Source: an uncultured Pelagibacteraceae bacterium (lineage in GTDB: Bacteria; Pseudomonadota; Alphaproteobacteria; Pelagibacterales; AG-422-B15). Taken from it: a stretch of DNA of 33,570 nt. The DNA is taken from NCBI GenBank assembly GCA_902524795.1, contig CABZEU010000015.1, positions 1 through 33,570 on the forward strand, written 5' to 3'. The notes under the pieces are model-generated. The model was given only the letters and a program-made list of their open reading frames with translations. It was not told the DNA's origin and ran no database searches. The position numbers were made by a program, and so were the translations under genes. This document shows, one piece after another, positions 9,587-18,042 of the stretch. The first letter of the stretch is position 1; every line of letters starts with the position of its first letter.

Positions 9587-10996
9587 ATGGAGAATATTGT
9601 ACACATAATACCAGAAATCTTTATTTTTTGCTCTGCGTTAATATTACTCATCCTTGGATTATTTATAAAAAACATAAAACTTATTAATAATCTTGCTATT
9701 CTATCATTACTCATAGCAGTAGCCATTGTCATTAATCAACCTTATCAGTCTATATATTTAAATAGTTACATCATTGATGAGTTCTCGTCTTTATTTAAAA
9801 TCATGATCTTTATAGGATCGATTGTTACATTAGTGATGTTTATATCAAGTAGAGAAGACCTGCACATAAATTTATATGAATTTCCCATACTAATTCTTTT
9901 CGCAACGCTGGGAATGATGGTCATGGTATCCGCAAACGATTTGCTTGCAATGTTTATTGGGCTAGAACTGCAATCACTGAGCCTTTATGTATTAGCCGCT
10001 CTTAATAGAAATAGCCTTTTGTCATCAGAGGCTGGTATTAAATATTTTATATTAGGGGCTCTTTCATCGGGATTATTATTATTTGGAATTTCCTACATCT
10101 ATGGTTTTTCAGGAAATACAAATTTCAATTTGATAGCTGTCAATTATAACTCTGAGAGTCTAGGCCTCTTAATAGGTATAGTTTTTGTGTTAGCAGGCCT
10201 TGCATTTAAAGTTTCTGCAGTTCCTTTTCATATGTGGACTCCAGATGTATATCAAGGCGCCCCGACACCTATAACTGCTTTCTTTGCTCTTGCGCCAAAA
10301 ATTGCTGCTATGGGCTTATTGGTAAGATTTTTATTTAACTCTTTTGGAGAATTATATTTGGATTGGCAGCAAATAATATTTTTTATTTCAATTGCATCTA
10401 TGATGCTTGCTGCATTCGCAGCAATTGCTCAAACAAGCATTAAAAGATTAATGGCATACAGTTCAATAGGTCATATAGGTTACGCGTTAATCGGTATTGC
10501 TTGTGTTTCTAGTGAGGGGTTGAGATCACTTTTGATTTATCTAATGATTTACTTGGTCATGAATGTTTCGGTATTCACAGTTATACTTAGTTTAAAGAGG
10601 AATGATGCATACTTTGAAAATATATCTGATCTTTCAGGTATGTATAAAAATCATCCATTTACTACTATTTTAGTTGCGTTAATGATGTTTTCTTTAGCAG
10701 GTATACCCCCTTTAGCCGGGTTTTTTGGAAAATTTTATATTTTCGTTGCAGCCTTGGAAAGTAACATGGTGTTTCTTGCAGTTGTGGGAATCATAGCAAG
10801 CGTTATTAGTGCTTTCTATTATCTTCGTATTGTAAAGATTATGTACTTTGATGAATCAAAAGAAGAGTTTGATGGCTTGAATATCCGATCACTTCAAGTT
10901 CTGTTCTACCCATCTTCATTTTTAGTTATTTTGTTTTTTATATATCCTGCACCAATTATACAGCTTTCAGAATATGCTATAAAATCTTTTTATTAA
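9587..10996 (+). CDS. nuoN: NADH-quinone oxidoreductase subunit N
   Basis: NuoN is the third antiporter-like membrane subunit of complex I. The 469-residue protein has about 13-14 hydrophobic segments. Family signatures are FIGLELQSLSLYVLAALNR with the conserved Glu, FKVSAVPFHMWTPDVYQGAP with the conserved Lys, and QTSIKRLMAYSSIGHIGYAL. It closes the nuo cluster. The next gene, birA, starts 5 bases later, so the transcript probably continues into the cofactor and RNA genes. Confidence 0.97.
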   Translation: MENIVHIIPEIFIFCSALILLILGLFIKNIKLINNLAILSLLIAVAIVINQPYQSIYLNSYIIDEFSSLFKIMIFIGSIVTLVMFISSREDLHINLYEFPILILFATLGMMVMVSANDLLAMFIGLELQSLSLYVLAALNRNSLLSSEAGIKYFILGALSSGLLLFGISYIYGFSGNTNFNLIAVNYNSESLGLLIGIVFVLAGLAFKVSAVPFHMWTPDVYQGAPTPITAFFALAPKIAAMGLLVRFLFNSFGELYLDWQQIIFFISIASMMLAAFAAIAQTSIKRLMAYSSIGHIGYALIGIACVSSEGLRSLLIYLMIYLVMNVSVFTVILSLKRNDAYFENISDLSGMYKNHPFTTILVALMMFSLAGIPPLAGFFGKFYIFVAALESNMVFLAVVGIIASVISAFYYLRIVKIMYFDESKEEFDGLNIRSLQVLFYPSSFLVILFFIYPAPIIQLSEYAIKSFY

Positions 10997-11001
10997 TAGA
11001 T

Positions 11002-11736
11002 ATGTTATCTAAATCAGCAATTATCCATTACGATGTCATTGACAGCACAAATCTTGAAAGTAAGAGACTTATTGATAAAGAAAAGATTTTGTCTCCTACT
11101 TGGATAATAGCCAGCAAGCAAACTGCAGGTAGAGGGCGGGGCAATAAACAATGGGTATCACAAGAAGGCAATTTACTTGCCTCTTTAGTTCTACCTATTA
11201 ATTTTCCCTTGGATAGACTTCCTTTTTTATCATGTATTGTTGCATTATCTTTGCATCAATGTATTTCAAAAGTGATTACGGATAATAAACTTTTAAAAAT
11301 AAAATGGCCAAATGATATTCTTTATGATGATGCTAAATTGGCAGGAATACTAATTGAAAACTCTCTCTCTCAAAGCAAAAACTTTTCAATTATTGGTATA
11401 GGCATCAACGTTACGCACCATCCAATTATAGATGGAAAAAACACTACATCTTTAAATGCTATAGTGCAGAAGAGCATGAAAATCACGGATTTAATAAAAC
11501 CTCTAGCAATCATTCTTAGTGAGTATTTAGACAAATTAATAAATAATTCAGAAACACTCTTAATAGATGAATACAAAACTAAATGCTGGAATTATAATAA
11601 GACAGTAAAATTTATGACAAATGATAAAGTGTTAGAAGGAATATTAATTGATATATCTAAAGACTTTGAAATTATTATAAGCGCAAATAATAAAAATATT
11701 AAATTTAATGCAGGAGAATTGTCATTTGACTATTAA
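11002..11736 (+). CDS. birA: Biotin--[acetyl-CoA-carboxylase] ligase (no DNA-binding domain)
   Basis: This enzyme activates biotin as biotinyl-AMP and attaches it to the acceptor lysine of biotin-dependent carboxylases such as AccB. The catalytic domain starts immediately (IHYDVIDSTNLESKRL). The adenylate-binding loop is AGRGRGNKQW, followed by the GNLLASLVLP strand, KWPNDILYDDAKLAGILIE, and IIGIGINV. At 244 residues it lacks the N-terminal helix-turn-helix of bifunctional BirA, so it should be a ligase without a repressor role. The gene order nuoN-birA-coaX is common in Alphaproteobacteria. It overlaps coaX slightly. Confidence 0.93.
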   Translation: MLSKSAIIHYDVIDSTNLESKRLIDKEKILSPTWIIASKQTAGRGRGNKQWVSQEGNLLASLVLPINFPLDRLPFLSCIVALSLHQCISKVITDNKLLKIKWPNDILYDDAKLAGILIENSLSQSKNFSIIGIGINVTHHPIIDGKNTTSLNAIVQKSMKITDLIKPLAIILSEYLDKLINNSETLLIDEYKTKCWNYNKTVKFMTNDKVLEGILIDISKDFEIIISANNKNIKFNAGELSFDY

Positions 11737-12508
11737 TGTGAGAACAATTGTAGATATAGGTAATACAAATATCTTATTTGGAAACATTGTTAAAGGTGAG
11801 CTTATTACCCAAATGAGAATAGAAACATCTGTCATAGTGAATGCTCAAAAGGATAATATGAGCACTGATATAGTTGAATTGAAAAATTTTTTATCTGATA
11901 GCAAATCAGTCATTATTTCTGGTGTAGTGCCAAGTGCTCAATATGAATTAACTAATTTTATAAAAAGTATTAGAGATGATTTAAAAATAGTTGAACTGAG
12001 AACATCTGATCTTGAAAAGTTTATATCTTTTACTTTAGATAAACCAAGCGAGGTTGGTGATGATAGAATAATTAATGCTATTGCTGCAGTAAAACAATAC
12101 GAGCCTCCTTTAATTATTGTTGATTTTGGAACTGCTACAACCTTAGATGTAGTAGATAAGAATGGCAATTATGCAGGAGGTTTAATATGTCCTGGCGTCA
12201 ATTTATCCATTAAATCACTCTCTGACGGCACTGCTTTATTGCCACAAATTGATTTTAAAAAACCAGCCCAACTTATCGGTAAAGATACAATTCACGCCAT
12301 GGAATCCGGTATCTATTGGGGCTATATCAGTCTTATCGAGGGGCTGGTTGATAAATTAAAAAAAGAAAATGACTGTTTGAATGCAAAAACCATTGCTACA
12401 GGCGGTTTATCAAAACTATTTGCAAAAGATTTAAATTGCATTAATTACTTTGATAATGATCTTACTTTGAACGGCCTGATCATAATAAGCAAAAAAATTT
12501 ATGAGTAA
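11726..12508 (+). CDS. coaX: Type III pantothenate kinase
   Basis: CoaX catalyses the first step of coenzyme A synthesis, phosphorylating pantothenate; type III enzymes have an ASKHA fold. Motifs seen are the phosphate loop DIGNTN near the N-terminus, EVGDDRIINAIAA (pantothenate/dimer region), IIVDFGTATTLDVVD and GGLICPGVNLSIKSL. Start choice: an upstream ATG at 11708 adds residues not seen in the family. TTG at 11726 has AGGAG 9 bases before it and gives about 260 residues. GTG at 11738 would give about 256. I prefer 11726. The gene overlaps birA by 11 bases and rnj by 8. Confidence 0.92.
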   Translation: MTINVRTIVDIGNTNILFGNIVKGELITQMRIETSVIVNAQKDNMSTDIVELKNFLSDSKSVIISGVVPSAQYELTNFIKSIRDDLKIVELRTSDLEKFISFTLDKPSEVGDDRIINAIAAVKQYEPPLIIVDFGTATTLDVVDKNGNYAGGLICPGVNLSIKSLSDGTALLPQIDFKKPAQLIGKDTIHAMESGIYWGYISLIEGLVDKLKKENDCLNAKTIATGGLSKLFAKDLNCINYFDNDLTLNGLIIISKKIYE

Positions 12509-14168
12509 AAATAGTAGACTAGTTTTTCTGCCATTAGGTGGAACTGGAGAAATAGGCATGAACATGAATCTCTATGGTTACGGTAATGAGATTGATGATA
12601 TGAAATGGCTAATTGTTGATGTAGGCATTACTTTTGGAGATGATTCAACTCCTGGAGTTGATGTGATATTGCCAGATCACGAATTCATAAAAGGAAGAAA
12701 AGAAAATCTTCAAGGAATAATTATTACTCACGCTCACGAAGACCATGTCGGTGGATTAGCTTATTTATGGCCAGACTTGAAGTGTCCAATATATGCAACT
12801 GCATTTACTGCCTCAATAATAAGATTAAAGTTTGAGGAGAGAGGTATAAATATTGAAGATAAATTAAATATAGTCGATCTATCATCAGAAATTCAAATCA
12901 AACCATTCGACATTAAATTTCAAACATTGACACACTCAATACCGGAGCCAAATTCCTTATTCATTAAGACAAAATTAGGTACCATTTTTCACACTGGTGA
13001 TTGGAAAATTGATGACAATCCTATTGTAGGAGAGTCAATTGATTTTAATAAATTAAAAGAAAATAGTGAGGAAGTACTTGCAATGGTTTGCGATTCAACG
13101 AACGTATTAACAAGTGGACGTTCGGGTTCAGAGTCGACGGTTCGAGGAAATCTTGCGGGTGTTATTAAAAAGTTAAAAAATAGAGTTTTTGTTACTTCAT
13201 TCGCTTCAAATGTTGCACGACTAGAAACAATTGCTGCAGCCGCTAAAGAGTCGGGAAGGTCGCTTGTTGTTTTAGGTCGATCAATGCATAGAATGATATC
13301 TGTTGCGCAGCAAAACGGAATTTTAAAAGATATAGATGTAATCTTATCGGAAAAGGATGCTGTAAAAAAGAAAAAACACGAGGTTCTTTATCTATGCACG
13401 GGTAGTCAAGGGGAACCAAGAGGTGCAATGATGAGAATATCAAATCAAGATTTCCCGCACATTGATATTGATCAAGATGATTGTGTAATTTTTTCATCCA
13501 AAATTATTCCAGGTAATGAGAAAAAAATATTTAAACTATTTAATCGTCTTTCTGAACTTGGTGCTGAGGTAATCACTGAGCATGATGAAGATATTCATGT
13601 TTCAGGACATCCATGTCTTGATGAAATGGTAGATATGTACGAACATGTTAAACCAAAAATATCTGTTCCTGTGCATGGAGAGTATAGACATTTAAAAAGA
13701 CACTCTTCTTTAGCTAAACAACTTGGTGTTCAGTTTCCAATGCAAATATCGAATGGTGATATTCTACAGCTCGCACCAGGCTCACCTTACATATATGATC
13801 AATGTAAATCTGGAAGGCAGTATTTAGATGGAAACCGACTAGTTGATTATAATAGTAGTCATATTAAAGATAGAAAAAGAATGAGTTATAATGGAGTATT
13901 AAGTATAACATGTGTTTTAGACAAAAAAATGAATCTTAAGAGTGAACCTGTTATTTTTTCTAGCGGTATATTAAGTGATGATGAATATGATAGTGACGAA
14001 GTAATAAATATTCTTGAAGAAGAGATTTATAAATTCTTTGATGATAAAAGTAATATATCAAAAAAAGAAAAAAAGATTTATCAGAAACTTGAAACTCTCT
14101 CTAGAAACCTGATTTATAAGCACTCTCGCAAAAAACCTTTGACAAATATAAGTATTGTTCATATTTAA
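12501..14168 (+). CDS. rnj: Ribonuclease J
   Basis: RNase J is a metallo-beta-lactamase/beta-CASP endo- and 5'-3' exoribonuclease for mRNA turnover and rRNA maturation. The zinc motif HAHEDH is at residues 77-82. Further metal or beta-CASP motifs are HTGDWKID, CDSTNVL, YLCTGSQGEPRGAMMRI, and HVSGHPCLDEM followed by VPVHGEYRHLKRH. The 555-residue length fits alphaproteobacterial RNase J. The start overlaps the coaX end by 8 bases. The neighbourhood (coaX upstream, mce downstream) is typical of the class. Confidence 0.95.
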   Translation: MSKNSRLVFLPLGGTGEIGMNMNLYGYGNEIDDMKWLIVDVGITFGDDSTPGVDVILPDHEFIKGRKENLQGIIITHAHEDHVGGLAYLWPDLKCPIYATAFTASIIRLKFEERGINIEDKLNIVDLSSEIQIKPFDIKFQTLTHSIPEPNSLFIKTKLGTIFHTGDWKIDDNPIVGESIDFNKLKENSEEVLAMVCDSTNVLTSGRSGSESTVRGNLAGVIKKLKNRVFVTSFASNVARLETIAAAAKESGRSLVVLGRSMHRMISVAQQNGILKDIDVILSEKDAVKKKKHEVLYLCTGSQGEPRGAMMRISNQDFPHIDIDQDDCVIFSSKIIPGNEKKIFKLFNRLSELGAEVITEHDEDIHVSGHPCLDEMVDMYEHVKPKISVPVHGEYRHLKRHSSLAKQLGVQFPMQISNGDILQLAPGSPYIYDQCKSGRQYLDGNRLVDYNSSHIKDRKRMSYNGVLSITCVLDKKMNLKSEPVIFSSGILSDDEYDSDEVINILEEEIYKFFDDKSNISKKEKKIYQKLETLSRNLIYKHSRKKPLTNISIVHI

Positions 14169-14173
14169 TTAGG

Positions 14174-14578
14174 ATGATTGGAAAATTAAATCATATAGCA
14201 ATAGCTGTGCCAAATATTAATGAAGCCGCTGAGCAGTATAGAAGTATCTTTGGAGCAAAGGTATCTGAGCCAGTGGAGCAACCTGATCATGGTGTTACCA
14301 CTATATTTATTGATTTGGGAAATACAAAAATAGAACTATTACAAGTGCTCGGTGAAGACTCTCCTATTGAAAAGTTTATGGATAAAAATCCTAAAGGGGG
14401 AATGCATCATATATGTTTAGAAGTCGAAGATATTAATCAAGCAGTTGAAAAATTAAATACGCATGAAGTTTCTATTACAGGAACTGGCAAGCCAAGAACT
14501 GGCGCCCATGGAAAGCCTGTTGTCTTTCTTCATCCAAAAAGCTGCAATGGAACATTAATCGAGCTTGAAGAAGTTTAA
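14174..14578 (+). CDS. mce: Methylmalonyl-CoA epimerase
   Basis: This enzyme interconverts the 2R and 2S epimers of methylmalonyl-CoA in propionyl-CoA catabolism, feeding methylmalonyl-CoA mutase. The 134-residue protein is a vicinal-oxygen-chelate/glyoxalase fold of two beta-alpha-beta3 units. Likely metal ligands are His7 (NHIAIAV), a His at 78/79 (MHHICLEV) and Glu130 near the C-terminus (LIELEEV). HPKSCNGTLIELEE is typical of the family. No mutase or propionyl-CoA carboxylase gene is in the window. An AGG lies just before the ATG, and the gene is 5 bases after rnj. Confidence 0.93.
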   Translation: MIGKLNHIAIAVPNINEAAEQYRSIFGAKVSEPVEQPDHGVTTIFIDLGNTKIELLQVLGEDSPIEKFMDKNPKGGMHHICLEVEDINQAVEKLNTHEVSITGTGKPRTGAHGKPVVFLHPKSCNGTLIELEEV

Positions 14579-14580
14579 AA

Positions 14581-14850
14581 TTGGGCATAACAGGCTCAAT
14601 TATTATCTTTCTTCTTATCTGGTGGCTTATCTTCTTTTTGTCACTTCCTATAAACATCAACAATTCAAATAAAAAAATTGCAATTGAGGGTGAGGATCCT
14701 GGAGCGCCCAATAATCCACAGATATTTAAGAAATTTCTAATCACAACATTTGTTTCAGTAATCATCTGGTTTATCATATACTTTTTTCTAAATAATGATG
14801 GTTTTTTGATGTTTATCTTAAAACTTTTTTATATGAATGAAGTTATCTAA
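14581..14850 (+). CDS. DUF1467 family small membrane protein
   Basis: This 89-residue protein of unknown function is characteristic of Alphaproteobacteria. It starts with TTG two bases after mce. It has two hydrophobic helices (about residues 4-22 and 52-70) separated by a polar loop. The family signature is LSLPIN after the first helix and EGEDPGAPNNPQIFKK before the second. Its fixed position between mce and proS matches other members of the class. The 3' end overlaps proS by 14 bases. The function is unknown. Confidence 0.85.
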   Translation: MGITGSIIIFLLIWWLIFFLSLPININNSNKKIAIEGEDPGAPNNPQIFKKFLITTFVSVIIWFIIYFFLNNDGFLMFILKLFYMNEVI

Positions 14851-16162
14851 ATATTTATTACCTGTTTTAAAAGAAACTCCTACAGAAGCGGAAATTATTT
14901 CTCACACCTTGATGCTTAGATCTGGAATGATTAGTCAGTCCAGTTCAGGTATCTATTCATGGTTACCTATTGGATTAAGGGTTTTAAAAAAGATTGAAAA
15001 TATTGTGAGAGAAGAGCAAAATAATGCGGGTGTAAATGAAATTCTAATGCCAACTATACAACCAGCTGACATCTGGAATGAAAGTGGTCGATACGAAGAT
15101 TACGGCAAAGAAATGTTAAGAATTAATGATCGTCATGATAGACAGATGCTTTATGGCCCAACCAACGAAGAGCAAGTAACTGATATTTTTAGACGTTCAA
15201 TAAAGTCTTATAAAGAACTTCCTCAATTACTTTATCATATACAATGGAAATTTAGAGATGAATTAAGGCCAAGATTTGGAGTTATGCGAGGTAGAGAATT
15301 TTTAATGAAAGATGCTTATTCATTCGATATTGATGAAAGGAAATCTGAAGACTCTTACAACAGATTTTTTATATGTTACTTAAAAACTTTTGCACGATTG
15401 GGTTTAAAAGCTATTCCAATGGCTGCTGATACTGGGCCCATTGGAGGAGATTTGTCACATGAATTTGTTATCCTGTCTAAGACTGGTGAAAGTGACATAT
15501 ATTTTGATCAAAGAATATTACAGGAAGATGACTCTCTTAATGAAATTGACTATGAAGGGGATTTAAAAAAATCAGTAGAAAAATTTAAATCTTATTACTC
15601 GGTTTCTGACGATAAATATAATGAGTCTGAGTTTAATAAGAATGTAGGTAAACAAAATCAAATGCAGTCTAAGGGCATTGAAGTAGGGCACATCTTTAGT
15701 TTTGGAACAAAGTATTCAACTTCAATGAAAGCGAATGTACTTGATTTTGATGGCAAAGAGAAGTCTGTATACATGGGTTCATATGGAATTGGAATATCGA
15801 GACTAGTAGGTGCAATTATAGAAACTTCGCATGATGAAAAAGGTATAGTATGGCCTGACGTTGTTGCTCCATTCTTATTTGGAATAATAAATCTATCTCC
15901 AAAAGACAAAATAGTTTCTAGTAATGCAGAAAAAATTTATAACTATATTTCTAATAAATATGAAACTATCTATGATGATAAAAAAGACAACGCAGGAGTT
16001 AAATTTTCTCGTATGGACTTGATCGGCATACCTCATCAAATTATTATTGGGAATAAATCAAAATCAGATAATGAGATTGAATATAAAAATAGAAGGACTG
16101 GAAATTCAGAATTTATAAATATCGATAAGATTGATGAATTCATCAAAAGATTTCCATCATAA
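14837..16162 (+). CDS. proS: Prolyl-tRNA synthetase (short form without the editing insertion)
   Basis: This class II aminoacyl-tRNA synthetase charges tRNA-Pro. The N-terminus reads SKYLLPVLKETPTEAEI and SSGIYSWLPIGLRVL. Motif 2 is KFRDELRPRFGVMRGREF followed by LMKDAYSFDID, and motif 3 is GSYGIGISRLVGAI. A small anticodon-binding domain ends the protein. At 441 residues it lacks the roughly 180-residue cis-editing insertion of the E. coli-type enzyme (about 570 residues), as is usual in Alphaproteobacteria. It overlaps the DUF1467 gene at its 5' end. Confidence 0.96.
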   Translation: MKLSKYLLPVLKETPTEAEIISHTLMLRSGMISQSSSGIYSWLPIGLRVLKKIENIVREEQNNAGVNEILMPTIQPADIWNESGRYEDYGKEMLRINDRHDRQMLYGPTNEEQVTDIFRRSIKSYKELPQLLYHIQWKFRDELRPRFGVMRGREFLMKDAYSFDIDERKSEDSYNRFFICYLKTFARLGLKAIPMAADTGPIGGDLSHEFVILSKTGESDIYFDQRILQEDDSLNEIDYEGDLKKSVEKFKSYYSVSDDKYNESEFNKNVGKQNQMQSKGIEVGHIFSFGTKYSTSMKANVLDFDGKEKSVYMGSYGIGISRLVGAIIETSHDEKGIVWPDVVAPFLFGIINLSPKDKIVSSNAEKIYNYISNKYETIYDDKKDNAGVKFSRMDLIGIPHQIIIGNKSKSDNEIEYKNRRTGNSEFINIDKIDEFIKRFPS

Positions 16163-16163
16163 A

Positions 16164-17390
16164 GTGCCATTTAATTATTTTGAAAGATTTATAGCATTTA
16201 GATATCTTGTTCCACTTAGAAAAGGCGGATTACTGTCTGTCATCTCTTGGTTATCTTTCATAGGCATATGTATTGGTGTCGCAACATTAATAATTGTAAT
16301 GTCAGTGATGAATGGTTTTCATATAGAATTAAAAGAAAGAATTATTGGATTTAATGGACATATATTCATACAAAAAAATCACAAATATTTTGAATATCAA
16401 GAAAAGCTCTCAGACGTACCCCTGATTAAATTTATTGACCCCAATATTACCCTTCAAGCCCTTATTAGCTCAAATGATAGAACTACAGGTATTGTTTTAA
16501 AATCATTCGTAGAAGAAAACCTGGAACACTACTCATTTTCACAAAGTATAAGTAACAATGAAGAAATTAATTTAAAAAACAGCATAATATTAGGATCAGA
16601 CTTAGCATTAGCATTAAATGCTATTCCTGGTGAGAATGTTAAGGTGTTCTCATCTAATATGCTCTCAACACCTTTTGGTCAAATCCCCAAAAGTAAGCGC
16701 ATGGTTGTCGCTGGAATTTTTACTTCAGGAATGAGCGAATATGATAGTAACTTTGCGTATACTTCATTATCAAATATTCAGTCTCTTATAGGTATTAAAA
16801 ATTTAGTTTCTACAATTGAAGTTCACCTAAGTGATATTGCTGGTTTACAAATTGTAAAAGAAGAAATATCTGAAGTATTCGGCAATACCTACATTATTAG
16901 AGACTGGATAGAGCTGAACAGTTCTTTTTGGGAGGTGCTGGCAACTGAACGTGAACTAATGTTCTTTGTCTTATCTTTAATTATTGTCATTGCTGCATTC
17001 AATGTGATTACGAGCTTATTTATCCTTGTACAAACAAAATCTAAAGAAATTGCAGTATTAAAAACAATTGGCACTAGTGATAGTTCAGTTTTAAGAATAT
17101 TTTTAATTGTTGGCTCTATTATAGGTACGTCTGGAACATTACTGGGCACAATCTTAGGAATACTATTCACTATGAACATTGACTCAGTAAGAAATTTTTT
17201 AAATAATTCATTTGATTTAAATCTTTTTCCTTCTGAATTCTATTATTTAGACAAAATGCCGACCAATATAGATGTAAATCAAATTGCAATAATATTTTTA
17301 TTTTCATTATCAGTATCAATTATCGCTACGATCTATCCAGCCTATAAAGCTTCTAAAACTGAAATTAAAGGTATACTTGGAAATGGATAA
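16164..17390 (+). CDS. lolC: Lipoprotein-releasing ABC transporter permease (LolC/LolE family)
   Basis: This inner-membrane permease works with LolD to extract outer-membrane lipoproteins and hand them to LolA. The topology is typical: one N-terminal helix (about residues 24-50, ending in the conserved VMSVMNGF), a large periplasmic domain, and three C-terminal helices. A conserved QTKSKEIAVLKTIGTS loop precedes the third helix. I chose the GTG at 16164 because MPFNYFERFIAFRYL matches the usual family N-terminus and it starts right after the proS stop. TTG 16131 or ATG 16134 are in-frame alternatives that overlap proS. No site has a strong ribosome binding site. No second permease gene is adjacent. 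Confidence 0.92.
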   Translation: MPFNYFERFIAFRYLVPLRKGGLLSVISWLSFIGICIGVATLIIVMSVMNGFHIELKERIIGFNGHIFIQKNHKYFEYQEKLSDVPLIKFIDPNITLQALISSNDRTTGIVLKSFVEENLEHYSFSQSISNNEEINLKNSIILGSDLALALNAIPGENVKVFSSNMLSTPFGQIPKSKRMVVAGIFTSGMSEYDSNFAYTSLSNIQSLIGIKNLVSTIEVHLSDIAGLQIVKEEISEVFGNTYIIRDWIELNSSFWEVLATERELMFFVLSLIIVIAAFNVITSLFILVQTKSKEIAVLKTIGTSDSSVLRIFLIVGSIIGTSGTLLGTILGILFTMNIDSVRNFLNNSFDLNLFPSEFYYLDKMPTNIDVNQIAIIFLFSLSVSIIATIYPAYKASKTEIKGILGNG

Positions 17391-18042
17391 AAATATTCTA
17401 GTTTTATCAAATATTTCTAAGTCTTACAAACAAGGGAGCGAAAGTATTAGCATATTTGATAATTTTAATCTTACTGTTGATAAAGGTGAATTTATTTCGA
17501 TTACCGGACCTTCAGGATCAGGCAAAACAACCCTATTAAATTTAGTTGGCTTAATAGATTCAATTGATAAAGGTGAAATTTTATTGAACACCAAAATTAT
17601 TTCAAATCAAAAAAGTAACGTAAAAAGTGAAGTAAGAAGGAATAATTTTGGATTTATTTATCAAAATTATAATTTGTTTGATAATTTTAGTGCAATTGAA
17701 AATATTATACTTCCTCTTATTTTGAGAGGTGAAACCAAAGATGTAGCTGGTGAAAAAGCAGACGAATTAATGGATATTTTTGACATTAGCCACAGAAAAT
17801 ATCATTTCCCAAATAGTTTATCTGGCGGTGAGCAGCAGAGAGTTGCTATAGCTAGAGCTTTAGTAAATAAGCCATCTATAGTTATTGCTGATGAACCCAC
17901 GGGCAATCTTGACCATGAAAATTCAGTAAATGTTTTTAAATACTTAATTGATTATATCGAATCAGAAAAAATGACATTAATCATGGCTACGCATAATCAA
18001 GAATGGGCAAATAAGTCCGACAGAAGGATTGATCTTAGTTAA
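17383..18042 (+). CDS. lolD: Lipoprotein-releasing ABC transporter ATPase
   Basis: LolD is the ATP-hydrolysing subunit of the lipoprotein release complex. Visible motifs are Walker A GPSGSGKTTLLN, the Q-loop region FIYQNYNLFDNF, the ABC signature LSGGEQQRVAIARAL, Walker B VIADEPTGNLD and the switch histidine in MATHNQEWA. The order lolC-lolD identifies it as LolD rather than MacB or FtsE. ATG 17383 has AAAGG about 10 bases upstream; a TTG at 17377 is an alternative. The start overlaps lolC by 8 bases and the stop overlaps dnaE by one base (TAATG). Confidence 0.93.
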   Translation: MDKNILVLSNISKSYKQGSESISIFDNFNLTVDKGEFISITGPSGSGKTTLLNLVGLIDSIDKGEILLNTKIISNQKSNVKSEVRRNNFGFIYQNYNLFDNFSAIENIILPLILRGETKDVAGEKADELMDIFDISHRKYHFPNSLSGGEQQRVAIARALVNKPSIVIADEPTGNLDHENSVNVFKYLIDYIESEKMTLIMATHNQEWANKSDRRIDLS

